Assembly (NCBI GenBank): GCA_963821715.1
Contig: CAWGET010000004.1
Location: forward strand, 186,001 to 250,000
Reading direction: 5' to 3'
DNA from: CAWGET01 sp963821715
GTDB lineage: Bacteria > Bacteroidota > Ignavibacteria > Ignavibacteriales > Melioribacteraceae
DNA length: 64,000 nt
This document shows, in pieces, positions 9,211 through 18,834 of the stretch. Every line of letters begins with the position of its first letter. Positions within the stretch are counted from its first letter, which is position 1. The notes under the pieces are model-generated. The model was not told the origin of the DNA, made no database searches, and saw nothing but the letters and a program-made list of their open reading frames with translations. Made by a program: the position numbers and the translations under genes.

Positions 9211-10467
9211 TTATCCTCCCGCCAAGTCGGGACAGGCTCTCTCAAGAGGGGACTTTTTAAGAACTTCACCATACACCTTCCTGTATTGCGCTACAATATT
9301 TTCTTTAGAAAGATGCGCCATTGACGCTCTTATCTTCTCACGGTCCCAATCATTATTCAAAGACATCTCCAATTTTTCCGCAAGATCCTCAGCCGAATTC
9401 GGTTCAACTAAATAACCTGTTTCCCCTTCTTTAATCATAAACGGAATCTCCGCAACCCGGGAAGCTACTACCGGCGTACCGCATAACAACGATTCGACAA
9501 CCACATTCGGCATACCCTCATTTTTGCTGGGAAGACAAAAAACATCCGATAAATTATAAAAATCTATCATTTTTTCAGAGTTTAAATTTCCGAGAAATTT
9601 CACTTCATCTTCCAGCTTCAAGCGTCGTACTAAATCTTTTAGATTCGCTTCCTCGAATCCGGCTCCCGCGATCAATAAATGGAACTTCTCCCGATTTAAC
9701 ATAGCAAACGCTTTAATTAATACATCGGCATTTTTTATCTTCCGCAATGCTCCGGCAAAAAAGATGATCTTTTTATCAATTCCAAAGTTATAATTTTTCC
9801 GCAAACCGGAAATGTCCTTCATCACAAATTTTTCGGTTTCATAAATTGTATGAGTTATCGCTTTCTTTTCTTCGGCCAATTTTAAGTTCTTTTCTTCCGC
9901 CGCAATAAAGAGCGATGAAGCTACCGATGTAACTTTGATCGAGTTATTAAATATTTCCTGGGCATACTCCCATTTTTTGTTTCCGGTTTGCAAAAGATTT
10001 ATATCGCTCCCCATCAGAGTAACAATGAAGGGAATTTTATATTTCTTATAAATAAGATTAGCCGCATATCCTTCCGGGAAAAGCCAGGTGGCGTGAATTA
10101 GAGTTATATTATTTTTCTCCCGTTTTATATATTTTCTTACAGCGCGATAAACAAACCAGCCTTCAAAAAAATTATTTTTTATTCTCGGGGGTCTGATAAA
10201 CTTTCTGTATCTAACTTTTATTTTTCCAAGATCATTGGGAGGAACCGGGTCCTTAGGATATCTTTCTCTCCACTCTTTATAAATCGATTTAGCCGATTTG
10301 ATGTTTTTCAGCATGGGGATAAGAGGCGGAATAACCGGATGTAAAGCGATTACAGTAATATCGTATTCATTCGAAAGCTCCTGTACAGTTCTGAAAACAA
10401 ACATCCCATTTCGGTTTAAATTACCGTTAGGAAATTGGGTGGTGAGCCAAAGGATCTTCATAAGCAT
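9211..10467 (-). CDS. glycosyltransferase family 4 with a repeat-derived C-terminal end
   Basis: This complete 418-residue group 1 transferase starts ILWLTTQFPNGNLNRNGMFV and has IPFIVTLMGSDIN in the acceptor half. The donor half carries IIFFAGALRKIKNADVLIKA, VFCLPSKNEGMPNVVVESL and GTPVVASRVAEIPFMI. A second ATG at 10461 is an equally good start. The last 13 residues, SPLERACPDLAGG, are encoded by the F-type hairpin repeat of the DUF559 block, so the repeat supplied the present stop codon. The natural end was probably near KVYGEVLKK. The enzyme should still be active because the donor site is untouched. The sugar is unknown. Confidence 0.83.
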   Translation of the reverse strand: MLMKILWLTTQFPNGNLNRNGMFVFRTVQELSNEYDITVIALHPVIPPLIPMLKNIKSAKSIYKEWRERYPKDPVPPNDLGKIKVRYRKFIRPPRIKNNFFEGWFVYRAVRKYIKREKNNITLIHATWLFPEGYAANLIYKKYKIPFIVTLMGSDINLLQTGNKKWEYAQEIFNNSIKVTSVASSLFIAAEEKNLKLAEEKKAITHTIYETEKFVMKDISGLRKNYNFGIDKKIIFFAGALRKIKNADVLIKAFAMLNREKFHLLIAGAGFEEANLKDLVRRLKLEDEVKFLGNLNSEKMIDFYNLSDVFCLPSKNEGMPNVVVESLLCGTPVVASRVAEIPFMIKEGETGYLVEPNSAEDLAEKLEMSLNNDWDREKIRASMAHLSKENIVAQYRKVYGEVLKKSPLERACPDLAGG

Positions 10468-10558
10468 TCTGAGATATTTTTAAAATGGATATTCGCTTCT
10501 TCAGGAATTTGTACTTTGTCGGTTTTAAAAAAATATCTATACGCATACATAAAAGTAA

Positions 10559-12175
10559 TTAATAAATCCACACGAAATGGAAATTGAGATAATGAATTTG
10601 GAAGTACTGAATATGGTATTTAAATTTTTCCCTATCAAATATATATTGTAACTCATCACTTGAATTATATACTTCAAAAATATCAGCATTTAGCAATTCG
10701 TAATCTTGTACCAATGCCTCTCTCATATCCCAAATTAAATCTTTATCGCTTTTAAAAAATTTGCGCTTTATTAATTGGTAAGTGTAGTTTGCAGGAGTAT
10801 TTCTTTTTTTAAGATTTCCTCTACCACCGCTTAATTCAATGTCTCGTAGCTCCGGATAGAAATTATAAATCATGTTCAAAGGGAATTGACTAAATAATCT
10901 ATATTTATAAGGAACTGACAGAAAAGTTTCCAACACATCATTATCACAATAAGGGTGAAGCGTTTCGAATAAATCATTTTCAACAAAATCTGATAAGTAT
11001 GAATATTGTGGTTGCCTTTCCAAAATATCGAACATGAATACTTTTTCAAAACCATCAGAAAAATCTATTTTATTTAAAACATCCGAAAAGGATTCTTTAA
11101 GCTCATTATAATATTTATCGAAAAATTCTTTTCTAAAAAAAATATCAAGCAGTTCTTTATTGACAGAGTACTTCTTAAAGAAATTATCATTGATATTCTT
11201 TTTACCATACAACAACATTCTTAATGAGATAAATTTACCGCTTAATTCATTTAACCCTGGTATTGAACTTATCAGATAATCAGAATTTTGTTTCATTAAT
11301 AAATGACTATCAATAAATGGATGTTCTAGCGCAGAAATTCCAAATTCGGATCTCCAAGCACCTATTTTTGCTACATTGATATAAGAGCTAACTATTTTTT
11401 GGCTCATCCAGTCGAAATTTAATCTATTTGTAATTCTCTTTACCAATTCCAATTCGGGTGAATGCTTTTCTCCGAAGGTCAAAGTGTTAACATCTGTTCT
11501 ACCAACTCTGTTTATGGCACCGGCAACGCTCCTACTATCCGCACCTCCCGAAAGCCATAGCAATATCCTTTTTTTATTTCGCAACCTTTTTTCAAGAGAA
11601 TTATTCAATCCCTGATATAAATTCTCTAAACTATTTTTGTATTTGAAATTATCCTCTTTGAACTCCCACCGATAATAATGCCTGAAGTCGAATTTATTAC
11701 CTTGAATTGTAACAATTGAGGCTGGTTTAAGGGAATTAATATTAGAAATAAAAGTCCGCTGACCCACATTATGCCTTAAGGCAAATACTTGAAGTAAACC
11801 TACATAATCTAAATTGAGTTTATTATTACTTTTAAGGGATTGAATTAAAATCTTCTTTTCGGACGCGAAAGAAAGTGACTCTGAATTATTGAAATAAAAT
11901 ATTGGTCGCCGAGCGAACCTATCATTTGCTACAATTGCTTTTCCATTGTTTACGTTATATATTACTATTACAAATTCACCATTAAGGTATTTGGGGAATT
12001 CTAACTTATACTTTGTGTATAAATGATATATTATTGTTAATTTGTCACTCGAATCCAAGCTGAGATCGATTTCAAGTTCTTTATGATTATAATAGTCACC
12101 GTCTAAAGATATTATTAGCTCATTAATCTTTAATAATCTTTTCTCTTTTATAAAAACCGGATAAGTATTTAACAT
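10559..12175 (-). CDS. asparagine-synthase-like amidotransferase lacking the N-terminal cysteine
   Basis: This 538-residue protein resembles AsnB-type enzymes. The N-terminal half reads as a class II glutaminase fold (LDGDYYNHKELE, YLNGEFVIVIYN, VANDRFARRPIFYF). The C-terminal half holds the ATP-pyrophosphatase loop LLWLSGGADSRSVAGAI near residue 205. The protein begins MLNTYPVF and lacks the Cys2 nucleophile that glutamine-dependent members expose after Met1 removal, so it may use free ammonia or amidate another substrate. Such proteins are common in glycan clusters, where they may amidate sugar acids. It sits at the upstream edge of the cluster, 91 bases before the neighbouring glycosyltransferase, and looks more AT-rich than its neighbours. 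Confidence 0.75.
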   Translation of the reverse strand: MLNTYPVFIKEKRLLKINELIISLDGDYYNHKELEIDLSLDSSDKLTIIYHLYTKYKLEFPKYLNGEFVIVIYNVNNGKAIVANDRFARRPIFYFNNSESLSFASEKKILIQSLKSNNKLNLDYVGLLQVFALRHNVGQRTFISNINSLKPASIVTIQGNKFDFRHYYRWEFKEDNFKYKNSLENLYQGLNNSLEKRLRNKKRILLWLSGGADSRSVAGAINRVGRTDVNTLTFGEKHSPELELVKRITNRLNFDWMSQKIVSSYINVAKIGAWRSEFGISALEHPFIDSHLLMKQNSDYLISSIPGLNELSGKFISLRMLLYGKKNINDNFFKKYSVNKELLDIFFRKEFFDKYYNELKESFSDVLNKIDFSDGFEKVFMFDILERQPQYSYLSDFVENDLFETLHPYCDNDVLETFLSVPYKYRLFSQFPLNMIYNFYPELRDIELSGGRGNLKKRNTPANYTYQLIKRKFFKSDKDLIWDMREALVQDYELLNADIFEVYNSSDELQYIFDREKFKYHIQYFQIHYLNFHFVWIY

Positions 12176-12635
12176 AAATCCATTACTAAATATTTCGTAG
12201 TTCTCATTGTAATTGATATTTTGAACTTTATTTCAAACACCTCAGCTCTTCAAAGCTTTGCTTGATGTCTATTATAGAACTATTTTTATAAAAAATTATC
12301 CCAGGCATTTCTTCTCCGCCACTAATTAATTTTACCTTCTGTAGAAACAAATTTTGGTTATTTTTGACCAGAAGGATAAAAGTTTACAAAATTATTGGTG
12401 TTTACTAAAAAAATCGGTAATTATTACAAGTAAGATTTACTTAAATATTACCCATAGAAAGTAAAATTCAATATAATACAAAAAAATCTTTCTCTAAACA
12501 CATTTTTATAGCAAATGTAAATTGGCATATGAATTGATTTGAAATTATATAAGTTTTGCAAATTGAAAAATGAATTTTGGGAAACTATAAATTAATAGTT
12601 TTTTAAGAAAAAATTTATAAATAGGAATTTTTAGT
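12176..12635. other. AT-rich divergent intergenic region
   Basis: This region lies between two divergent genes, so it should carry promoters for both. It is strongly AT-rich. I find no open frame with protein character, no RNA gene and no clear match to the Bacteroidota TAnnTTTG promoter element. An AGGA about ten bases before the ATG at 12636 is the likely ribosome binding site of the beta-helix gene. Confidence 0.5.
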
Positions 12636-15056
12636 ATGATTAAAAATATTTTAGCACTTATGATAGTATTTATATTCTCAATTACATTATTTGCTCAGAG
12701 TAATTACTATGTTTCGAAAGCAGGGAATGATACAAATCCGGGGACTATTGATAGACCATGGAAAACAATATCCAAAGTTAATTCTATTAATTTTAACAAT
12801 GGGGATAAAATATTATTTAAAGGTGGAGATAAATTTGCAGACGCTACATTAAATTTAAATAATCCAGGTATCTCAGTTGAAAGTTTTGGAACAGGAAAGG
12901 CTATAATCGGCGATTCGTTAGGTCAACTTACAAGAACTATTAGTATAACAGCAGATAATGTTACTATCGATAATATTTTCGTCTATGGAAGTTCAGCATC
13001 GGACAATGATGCTATATATGTCACAAGCAATGGAGTAGTTATATCCAATAGTATTGTTAGAGGAGGTAAGTATTCCCTTACAGAAACAGAGGTATAGTAT
13101 TGTGAATCCAAATTCAGGAATTGTGAAGAATTCGAAATTTCCTTCTTTTACAAGGGAATATATATACAAGAACCTAAAAATGTTGAAGTCCGTTACAAGT
13201 ATTTCATGATTTATATAAATGGGATCCCGCTCCAATCGTTCATTGGTTTCGCAAACAGGGAGGTATAGCAATTTTTATGGTTCAAAAGATTTTGCCGATG
13301 GAGCACATGATTGTGCTTACACAGTAATTATACACCATAATGAAATTTACAGATTTGAACATAGTTTTTAAGTGGATCATTATCCAGATATATCATGGAA
13401 TATAATAATATTCATAGTACATTAGATGAGAGAATATATAGAGGTGGAGTTAAACATGGAATTGTGGGGAAATTATATGATGACACTGGGGATCAAGTAG
13501 GTGATGGAGCCTTTGGTGTAATTGTAAGATATAATGTAATTACAATGTAAGAGACATGGAAAGCTGGGTATTATTATGATGTGGATGGATCTGTGATTCT
13601 ACCAATCATGTGGGCTCAGGAACAGGCAATTCTAATTTCCCTGTTTATAAAGGTGCAGGATCTGATGGAAAATCTGATTTTGGTGATGATTGGGGTGAAT
13701 TCCCAGCTCCTATGATTGAGGCGGAGGATATGCAAATGCATATGTTCATAATAATATATTCTATGATATTGGTAATGCTGTGATGTCAAGAGGTACACAT
13801 TATTCGAAATCTGTTCAAAAGAGGTTATGATTCATATTTCGCATATAACACGATTTGGAATCGTTTATGATAAGAAGTGTCGATAGGCGGAAGAATGTTA
13901 TACCATGAAAGCGGAGCTCCTTCAACCTTCATTAAAAAATAATATATTAGATTTTGCCGAAGAAAATAATAATGCATGGACTATTTATACTAAAACTCCT
14001 GTTAAAGCTTTAAAAAATGTATATCTAGATCGGGCTGGATATACTCCGAAATCAAGTTCGACAAATGGCTTGCATTTTACGATTCTAACGTGCAATAGGA
14101 TAGATCCTGCGGATGAACAAACCGAAATGTACAACCAGGACCCCGGCTTCCAAAATATAGATGAGAAAGTCTTTATACCAAGCGTAGGACCGGAAGGCGT
14201 TTGGGTTCCGAATTTTATGCTCTCCCCTTCCTCCGAGTTAATCGGTAAAGCGGTGAAAGTTGGTAATGACCCGACGGGAGTAAGCATGGATGAGTTTGAT
14301 ATAATGGGAAACAGAAGAGACGACAATCCCGATATAGGCGCTTTGGAATTTTCAACCGATACGCCTCCTCCTCCGGGAAGCTTCGTTAATACAAAAATTA
14401 AAATCTTCCTTGAAGGAAGTTATAGAGACGGATCGATGCTTCCGGTACTAAACGATGCGATTGTTATTCCTAAGTCGCAGCCTTATTCTGCGGAACCGTG
14501 GAACTATTCCGGCAGCGAACAACTAAGCGAGCTCCCGGACGGATTTGTTGACTGGGTATTGATCGAACTCAGAAAAGCTGATCATACCATTGCCGCCAGC
14601 AGAGCAGCGGTTCTATTGAGCAATGGAAGTGTTGTTGATATAGACGGAAGCGAGGGAGTAAAGTTTGATAATCTTGACGCCGGAAATTATTACATCACCG
14701 TACGTCATAGAAATCATTTAAGCGTTATGTCTTCAGAAATGGTTGCTCTTTCCGAAAACAGCGGGCTTTATGATTTTACAGCATCGGAAGAAAGTGCGTA
14801 TGGCGAGAATCCTTTGAAGAATTTAGGCGGCGGAGTTTTTGCTTTATTCTCAGGGGACGGTAACAGCGACGGCGTTGTAAACGTACTCGATTACGGAGAA
14901 ATAGCTAATAATATCTATAAAGCCGGATACTACCGCGGAGATGTAAACATGGATTCCGTAGTAAATGACGCCGATTATAATAGCACAAATTTGAATCTTT
15001 TTAACGCTTCATATGTCCCGGATAACGATCCGGAAAAAGGTTCTGCACAAAAATAA
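12636..15056 (+). pseudogene. secreted parallel beta-helix protein with dockerin-like C-terminus, multiply frameshifted
   Basis: It begins with a signal peptide (IFSITLFAQ) and the standard opening of secreted right-handed beta-helix proteins, YYVSKAGNDTNPGT, DRPWKTISK. That frame stops at 13097. Beta-helix rungs then appear in changing frames: VIIHHNEIYRFEH, RYIMEYNNIHS, FGVIVRYNVI and VHNNIFYDIGNAVMSRG. From 13905 the frame is open to the end and reads DNPDIGALEF, a beta-sandwich region, then two calcium-loop repeats, SGDGNSDGVVNVLDYGEI and GDVNMDSVVNDADYN, as in type I dockerins. At least five indels are needed. There is no T9SS sorting domain, so the dockerin-like pair may be its attachment device. 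Confidence 0.68.
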
Positions 15057-15359
15057 GTTGTAGAATTTAATGTTTGGAATTTGTAGTAAAATATGCTACA
15101 TTTGACGCCAGTAATAAATTGTTTTGTTTTTGTTTTGTTCTGATGATTGGTTGAGTATTGCTTACCTTATGTGTTTGCCGTTAAATCTCATCCACTAATA
15201 GTTTTTTTGAAATATCTTTAATAAAATTTAAAGATAAGCAGGATAGATATATCCGCTTTTAGTTAAGAAGAGCCTCGATGCTCACCGAAAATTCTTAACT
15301 GATTATTTCAATAATTAATTAATAAAAAGACCTTTGTGTCTAAATAAGGGAAAATTTAG
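15057..15359 (+). other. intergenic region with a nested inverted repeat
   Basis: No gene is seen. At 15261-15269 and 15292-15300 lie perfect 9-bp arms, AGTTAAGAA and TTCTTAACT. Inside them GAGC (15270-15273) pairs with GCTC (15280-15283). No T-run follows, so this is a weak terminator candidate; it could equally be a leader structure or operator for the gene at 15360. AGGG about nine bases before that ATG is its likely ribosome binding site. Confidence 0.4.
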
Positions 15360-16164
15360 ATGAATAAGAAATTAGTAATCCTTATATATATATTATTTAT
15401 CGCAGTCACAACTAGCTTCGCATCTGCCTACGAAATGAAAATTGACAGCTGCAGTAAAACTTCCGACGGTCTGTTTGAATTTTCAATTTTTATGAATAGT
15501 ATGGAAGACGATTTTATCGTAACTTCCTTCCAGGGTGTATTTAGTTTTAATAATAATATTCTTAATGCTGATTCATTATTTTTTGAATATGTACCGGGAT
15601 CCTCAGAATTAACCTCTCTTATCCCCGAAAGAACTCACATTGATACTTCCGGCGCTAATATCAGATTGATGTTTGCTTCAGGAATCGGAGCGGATACATT
15701 AAATTATGAACGCGTCAAAATCGGAAAATTCAGAGTATACTAGTAAATCCAATTTTAATGATGGCGATTTGAACCTTGAATGGCTTTTTGATGAAGATAA
15801 GCTGACAGTTGTTTTAGGCCCTAATTTCTCAGTCATTACAGATCCCCGCGGACATATTAGTCAGGTAGTTGGTGTTGAAGAAGAAGAAACTATTTTGGAT
15901 GATTATGAATTGATGCAGAATTATCCAAATCCGTTTAATCCAACAACTAATATCAGGTTCAGTCTGAAAGAAGCAGGATTTGTACGATTAACGGTATACA
16001 ATAGTATTGGCGAAGAGATAAGCCAATTTTATAACACAGAGCTTTCGAGCGGCGTGCACGAACTTAAAATTGACGGTTCGAACTGGGCGAGCGGAATCTA
16101 TTTCTACAGATTAGATGTCAAGAATGAATTCAGCGAAACTAAGAAGATGGTTTTGGTAAAATAA
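15360..16164 (+). CDS. short secreted protein with cohesin-like domain and T9SS sorting domain, one frameshift
   Basis: A signal peptide (LVILIYILFIAVTTSFASA) is followed by a single beta-sandwich of about 110 residues with the pattern SFQGVFSFNNNILNADSLFF and SGANIRLMFASG, resembling cohesin-like modules. Near 15738 one extra base ends the first frame after KIGKFRVY. The next frame continues TSKSNFNDGDLNLEW without loss. The last 80 residues are a type A T9SS sorting domain: NYPNPFNPTTNIRFSL, SGIYFYRLDV, ETKKMVLVK. The product should be exported and attached at the cell surface. It follows the dockerin-like protein on the same strand, which suggests partners; the cohesin assignment is by eye only. 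Confidence 0.65.
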
Positions 16165-16243
16165 CTACAAATGTCACTATGGTAAGTAATTGCAAGCGGT
16201 GATCTTAATCGATTTGCAATTTCCCAGAAAAAAATATTACTAA

Positions 16244-16274
16244 TTAGCCTCTGTTTGTAGCAAACAGAGGCTAA
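16244..16274. terminator. 14-bp perfect hairpin between convergent genes
   Basis: The arms TTAGCCTCTGTTTG (16244-16257) and CAAACAGAGGCTAA (16261-16274) match perfectly around a TAG loop. The hairpin lies between the convergent T9SS gene and the SGNH gene. An A-run upstream gives a T-rich stretch on the minus strand, so it probably terminates at least minus-strand transcripts and perhaps both. Confidence 0.72.
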
Positions 16275-16278
16275 CACA

Positions 16279-17232
16279 TCATTTCGCCTTAAAATTCATT
16301 TTTATATATTCCCCAATTTCTTTCGAAAGAATCTCAGCCCCTGAGTTATTTAAATGATTATAATTGTAAAAGTATTCTTTAGTATCAAATAGCTCAGATT
16401 CAGAATAATCAATATACCCAATGTTTGATTTTTTTGCTCGATTCTCGAAAAACTCATGGATATTCATACCTTTTTTAACAATATTGAAATATTCTTTATA
16501 CTGTGGTGTAGACATATATAAAATATAAATATTTTTTTTACGGCATAATTCTTCAAGTTCGTCTAAATACTCGACATAAACTTTCGAAATATAAGGTTTG
16601 ATGCCATTAGGGTATTTTTGAGATAGGAGGTTATCGCTAATTGACCACTGAGAATTATCAGCGAAATATCCCTGAACCAATGTTTCCCGACCTATATAAG
16701 AATAATATATTTCTTTCAGAAATTTTACATAAAAATCAAAATTAAAATACACTAAATTAGTAGGCGGAAAATATTTATGCATCCATAGATCATCGTCAAT
16801 TTTTGCTAACCCATTATAAAAATCTTCATCATCCAGATAGGGCAAATATTTATATGGTTCATATATTTTATTAGAAATTATACAGGAAGTCGGATCTATA
16901 TTTTGGATTAAAATAGTGGGGGAAATATTCTTATTGAGATACATTTTAAATTTAGGTAATTGCAATTCTAATCTTACGCCATCAGAAGAAAGATTGTAAC
17001 AACTTTTACCAGTTATTTCACTGATTATTTTAGGATTAATACCCCGCCAAGTTCTTGATGAACCTGAAATGATGATTTCGGCATTTATTTCTCCATTAAC
17101 TACTCTATTCATAACTCCGTATTCACCAACATCAATAGTTCGAATTCCGAAAATCAATGCTTCCTGCAATACAAAAGATACCAGAAAGAAAATAAGAACG
17201 AAGAAAAAACCTTTGATAAAAAACTTTTTCAT
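16279..17232 (-). CDS. SGNH-type membrane-anchored protein, partner of MBOAT acyltransferase (pair 1)
   Basis: The 317-residue protein has one N-terminal membrane helix (FFFVLIFFLVSFVLQEALIF), then an exported domain. It shows the SGNH features: the nucleophile block IISGSSRTWRGI near residue 55 and a C-terminal NHLNNSGAEIL block in place of the usual D-x-x-H. Proteins of this kind (DltD, AlgJ/AlgX, PatB-like) transfer acyl groups outside the membrane after an MBOAT protein has moved them across. The MBOAT gene lies immediately upstream with a 7-base gap. Degenerate or broken homologues at 18945-19896 and 21465-22419 show the pair was duplicated. The acceptor is unknown; the adjacent glycan cluster suggests a polysaccharide. 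Confidence 0.72.
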   Translation of the reverse strand: MKKFFIKGFFFVLIFFLVSFVLQEALIFGIRTIDVGEYGVMNRVVNGEINAEIIISGSSRTWRGINPKIISEITGKSCYNLSSDGVRLELQLPKFKMYLNKNISPTILIQNIDPTSCIISNKIYEPYKYLPYLDDEDFYNGLAKIDDDLWMHKYFPPTNLVYFNFDFYVKFLKEIYYSYIGRETLVQGYFADNSQWSISDNLLSQKYPNGIKPYISKVYVEYLDELEELCRKKNIYILYMSTPQYKEYFNIVKKGMNIHEFFENRAKKSNIGYIDYSESELFDTKEYFYNYNHLNNSGAEILSKEIGEYIKMNFKAK

Positions 17233-17239
17233 ACTCTCC

Positions 17240-18712
17240 TTAAAATTGGAAATAAATAAATTCTTTCATATTAAACTCGCCGAAAGAAATTATTGAAATC
17301 AGGATAAAGATATACGCAGCCCATCTAAAAGCAATTGGCTTTCTCGCCAAAAAACTCCTCATTTGTTCTTTGCTCTGAATTGCATGAATGAACTCCATAA
17401 AAATTATTGACAAAATTGCGAGGATAATCCCCTTTTTTGTTAATCCGAGATAAGCCTGAGCGGCTCCTGTTGAAGAAATCATGTTGAAAAATTCAGTGAA
17501 ATTAAATACGAACATATTATTAATAATATGAAGTATATCAGAAGTAGAATTAGCTCTAAATAACAGCATAGAGAAAACAATTAAATGAAATGTCCATATC
17601 CATTCTGTAAAATTTCTTCTAAATGTTCCCTTTCTGAATCCAATAATGTTGTATATTTTATCGACATACACTTTTGTCCAAATAGAAAGGAGTATCATCA
17701 TTCCGTGAAAAGACCCCCAGATTACAAATGTCCAATTTGCCCCGTGCCACAACCCGCTGACTAAAAAGGTCAAAAATAGATTTACATACCACCTCCATTT
17801 TACTACTCTGTTTCCTCCTAGGGGGATATAAACATAATCCCTAAACCAGGTAGAAAGCGAAATATGCCAGCGTTTCCAAAATTCATCCACACTTTTCGCA
17901 TGAAATGGTCGCCTGAAGTTCTCCATTAAATCAAAACCCATTACCTGCGCAGCTCCGATTGCTATATCGGAATATCCGGAAAAGTCACAGTATACTTGAA
18001 ATGTAAAAAAATACGTAGCTAAGATTAATGGAAATCCTTCATATTCAGTAGCGTTATTATAAACCTGATTTACGAGAATAGCTAACCTATCTGCAATTAC
18101 TACTTTTTTGAAGAATCCCCACATCATCAATTTTAATCCATCCGTAACTCTTTGATAATCAAATTCATGTTTTTCAAAAAACTGAGGGAGAAGATTTGTA
18201 GAACGTTCTATAGGACCTGCTACCAACTGTGGGAAAAAGGAAACGAATACTGCAAAATACCCTAGATGTTTTTCAGCTTTCTTCTGTCCCCGGTAAACAT
18301 CGATGGTATAACTTAAAGTCTGGAAAGTATAAAACGAAATGCCGACGGGAAGAAGGAGTTTAAAAGTTGGTGATTCGTAGAAAATGTTAAAATAATTGAA
18401 TGTTTCAGAAATTGATGTACTGAAAAAATTGAAATATTTGAATGTGAACAATAATCCTAAATTCGAAAACAGACTCAGAATAAGGAATTTCTTCCTTTTA
18501 GATTTATCCGTCTGCTTCTCCATAAAGATTGCCGCGTAATAATCAATTAGAGTAGAAAAAATGATGAGGAAAATATATTCAGCGCGCCACGCCATATAAA
18601 AATAATAGCTCGCGGCAAGAAGCAGAACCCACCTGTACTTGTGGGGCATGGAAAAATAAAATGCAACCACAAGGGGGAAAAATATTAGAAAATGATATGA
18701 ATTAAATAACAT
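17240..18712 (-). CDS. MBOAT-family O-acyltransferase (AlgI/DltB-like), intact copy of three
   Basis: This 490-residue polytopic membrane protein is typical of AlgI-type MBOAT enzymes: MLFNSYHFLIFFPLVVAFYF start, QLVAGPIERSTNLLPQF, VYCDFSGYSDIAIGAAQVMG, then the family core FWKRWHISLSTWFRDYVYIP, GLWHGANWTFVIWG with the catalytic histidine in WHG. It moves acyl groups from a cytoplasmic donor across the membrane for transfer by the SGNH partner encoded just downstream. This is the only full-length copy in the window. Its first 150 codons and 120 upstream bases are almost identical to the third copy, indicating recent duplication or gene conversion. Confidence 0.87.
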   Translation of the reverse strand: MLFNSYHFLIFFPLVVAFYFSMPHKYRWVLLLAASYYFYMAWRAEYIFLIIFSTLIDYYAAIFMEKQTDKSKRKKFLILSLFSNLGLLFTFKYFNFFSTSISETFNYFNIFYESPTFKLLLPVGISFYTFQTLSYTIDVYRGQKKAEKHLGYFAVFVSFFPQLVAGPIERSTNLLPQFFEKHEFDYQRVTDGLKLMMWGFFKKVVIADRLAILVNQVYNNATEYEGFPLILATYFFTFQVYCDFSGYSDIAIGAAQVMGFDLMENFRRPFHAKSVDEFWKRWHISLSTWFRDYVYIPLGGNRVVKWRWYVNLFLTFLVSGLWHGANWTFVIWGSFHGMMILLSIWTKVYVDKIYNIIGFRKGTFRRNFTEWIWTFHLIVFSMLLFRANSTSDILHIINNMFVFNFTEFFNMISSTGAAQAYLGLTKKGIILAILSIIFMEFIHAIQSKEQMRSFLARKPIAFRWAAYIFILISIISFGEFNMKEFIYFQF

Positions 18713-18834
18713 TTGATAATCTTAAAAATACAATTGAAAACTTAATAACAAAAATATTTAATATCTATAAAATTATCGTCTTAAATTGTTAATTTATTAG
18801 CTGGTTTCGTCACTTATGTGTTCCAAGTCACCAT
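18262..18834. repeat. near-identical segment shared with 23407-23976 (MBOAT 5' end and upstream)
   Basis: From the middle of the first MBOAT gene through its start and 122 bases upstream, this stretch matches 23407-23976 with only scattered base differences and small indels, while the genes differ clearly on the downstream side. Similarity ends abruptly at the CACCAT before 18834. Beyond that the two loci are unrelated. Confidence 0.8.

Larger units (their letters stand above)
7689..9260. repeat. tandem duplication with alternating inverted hairpin repeats around DUF559 genes
   Basis: Two units about 770 bases apart repeat in order: an F-type repeat (ACACACCCC..CCCCTCT), an R-type repeat (its inverted form, GGAGGGGTGCAGGGGTGGG), a DUF559 gene, a further F, a further R. 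F-type copies start near 7689, 8233, 8431, 9001 and 9199; R-type copies near 7777, 8376, 8549 and 9146. They alternate strictly F,R,F,R. The best copies form perfect 7-bp hairpins: CCCCTCT-CA-AGAGGGG at 9014-9029 and CCCCTCC-TT-GGAGGGG at 9146-9161. The last F copy runs into the 3' end of the glycosyltransferase gene. No other gene is seen between 7646 and 9210. Confidence 0.85.

Noticed and set aside
7689..9260. Insertion sequence with transposase
   Set aside because: No transposase-like protein is encoded. The only genes are DUF559 nucleases, and I see no target-site duplication or classical inverted ends.
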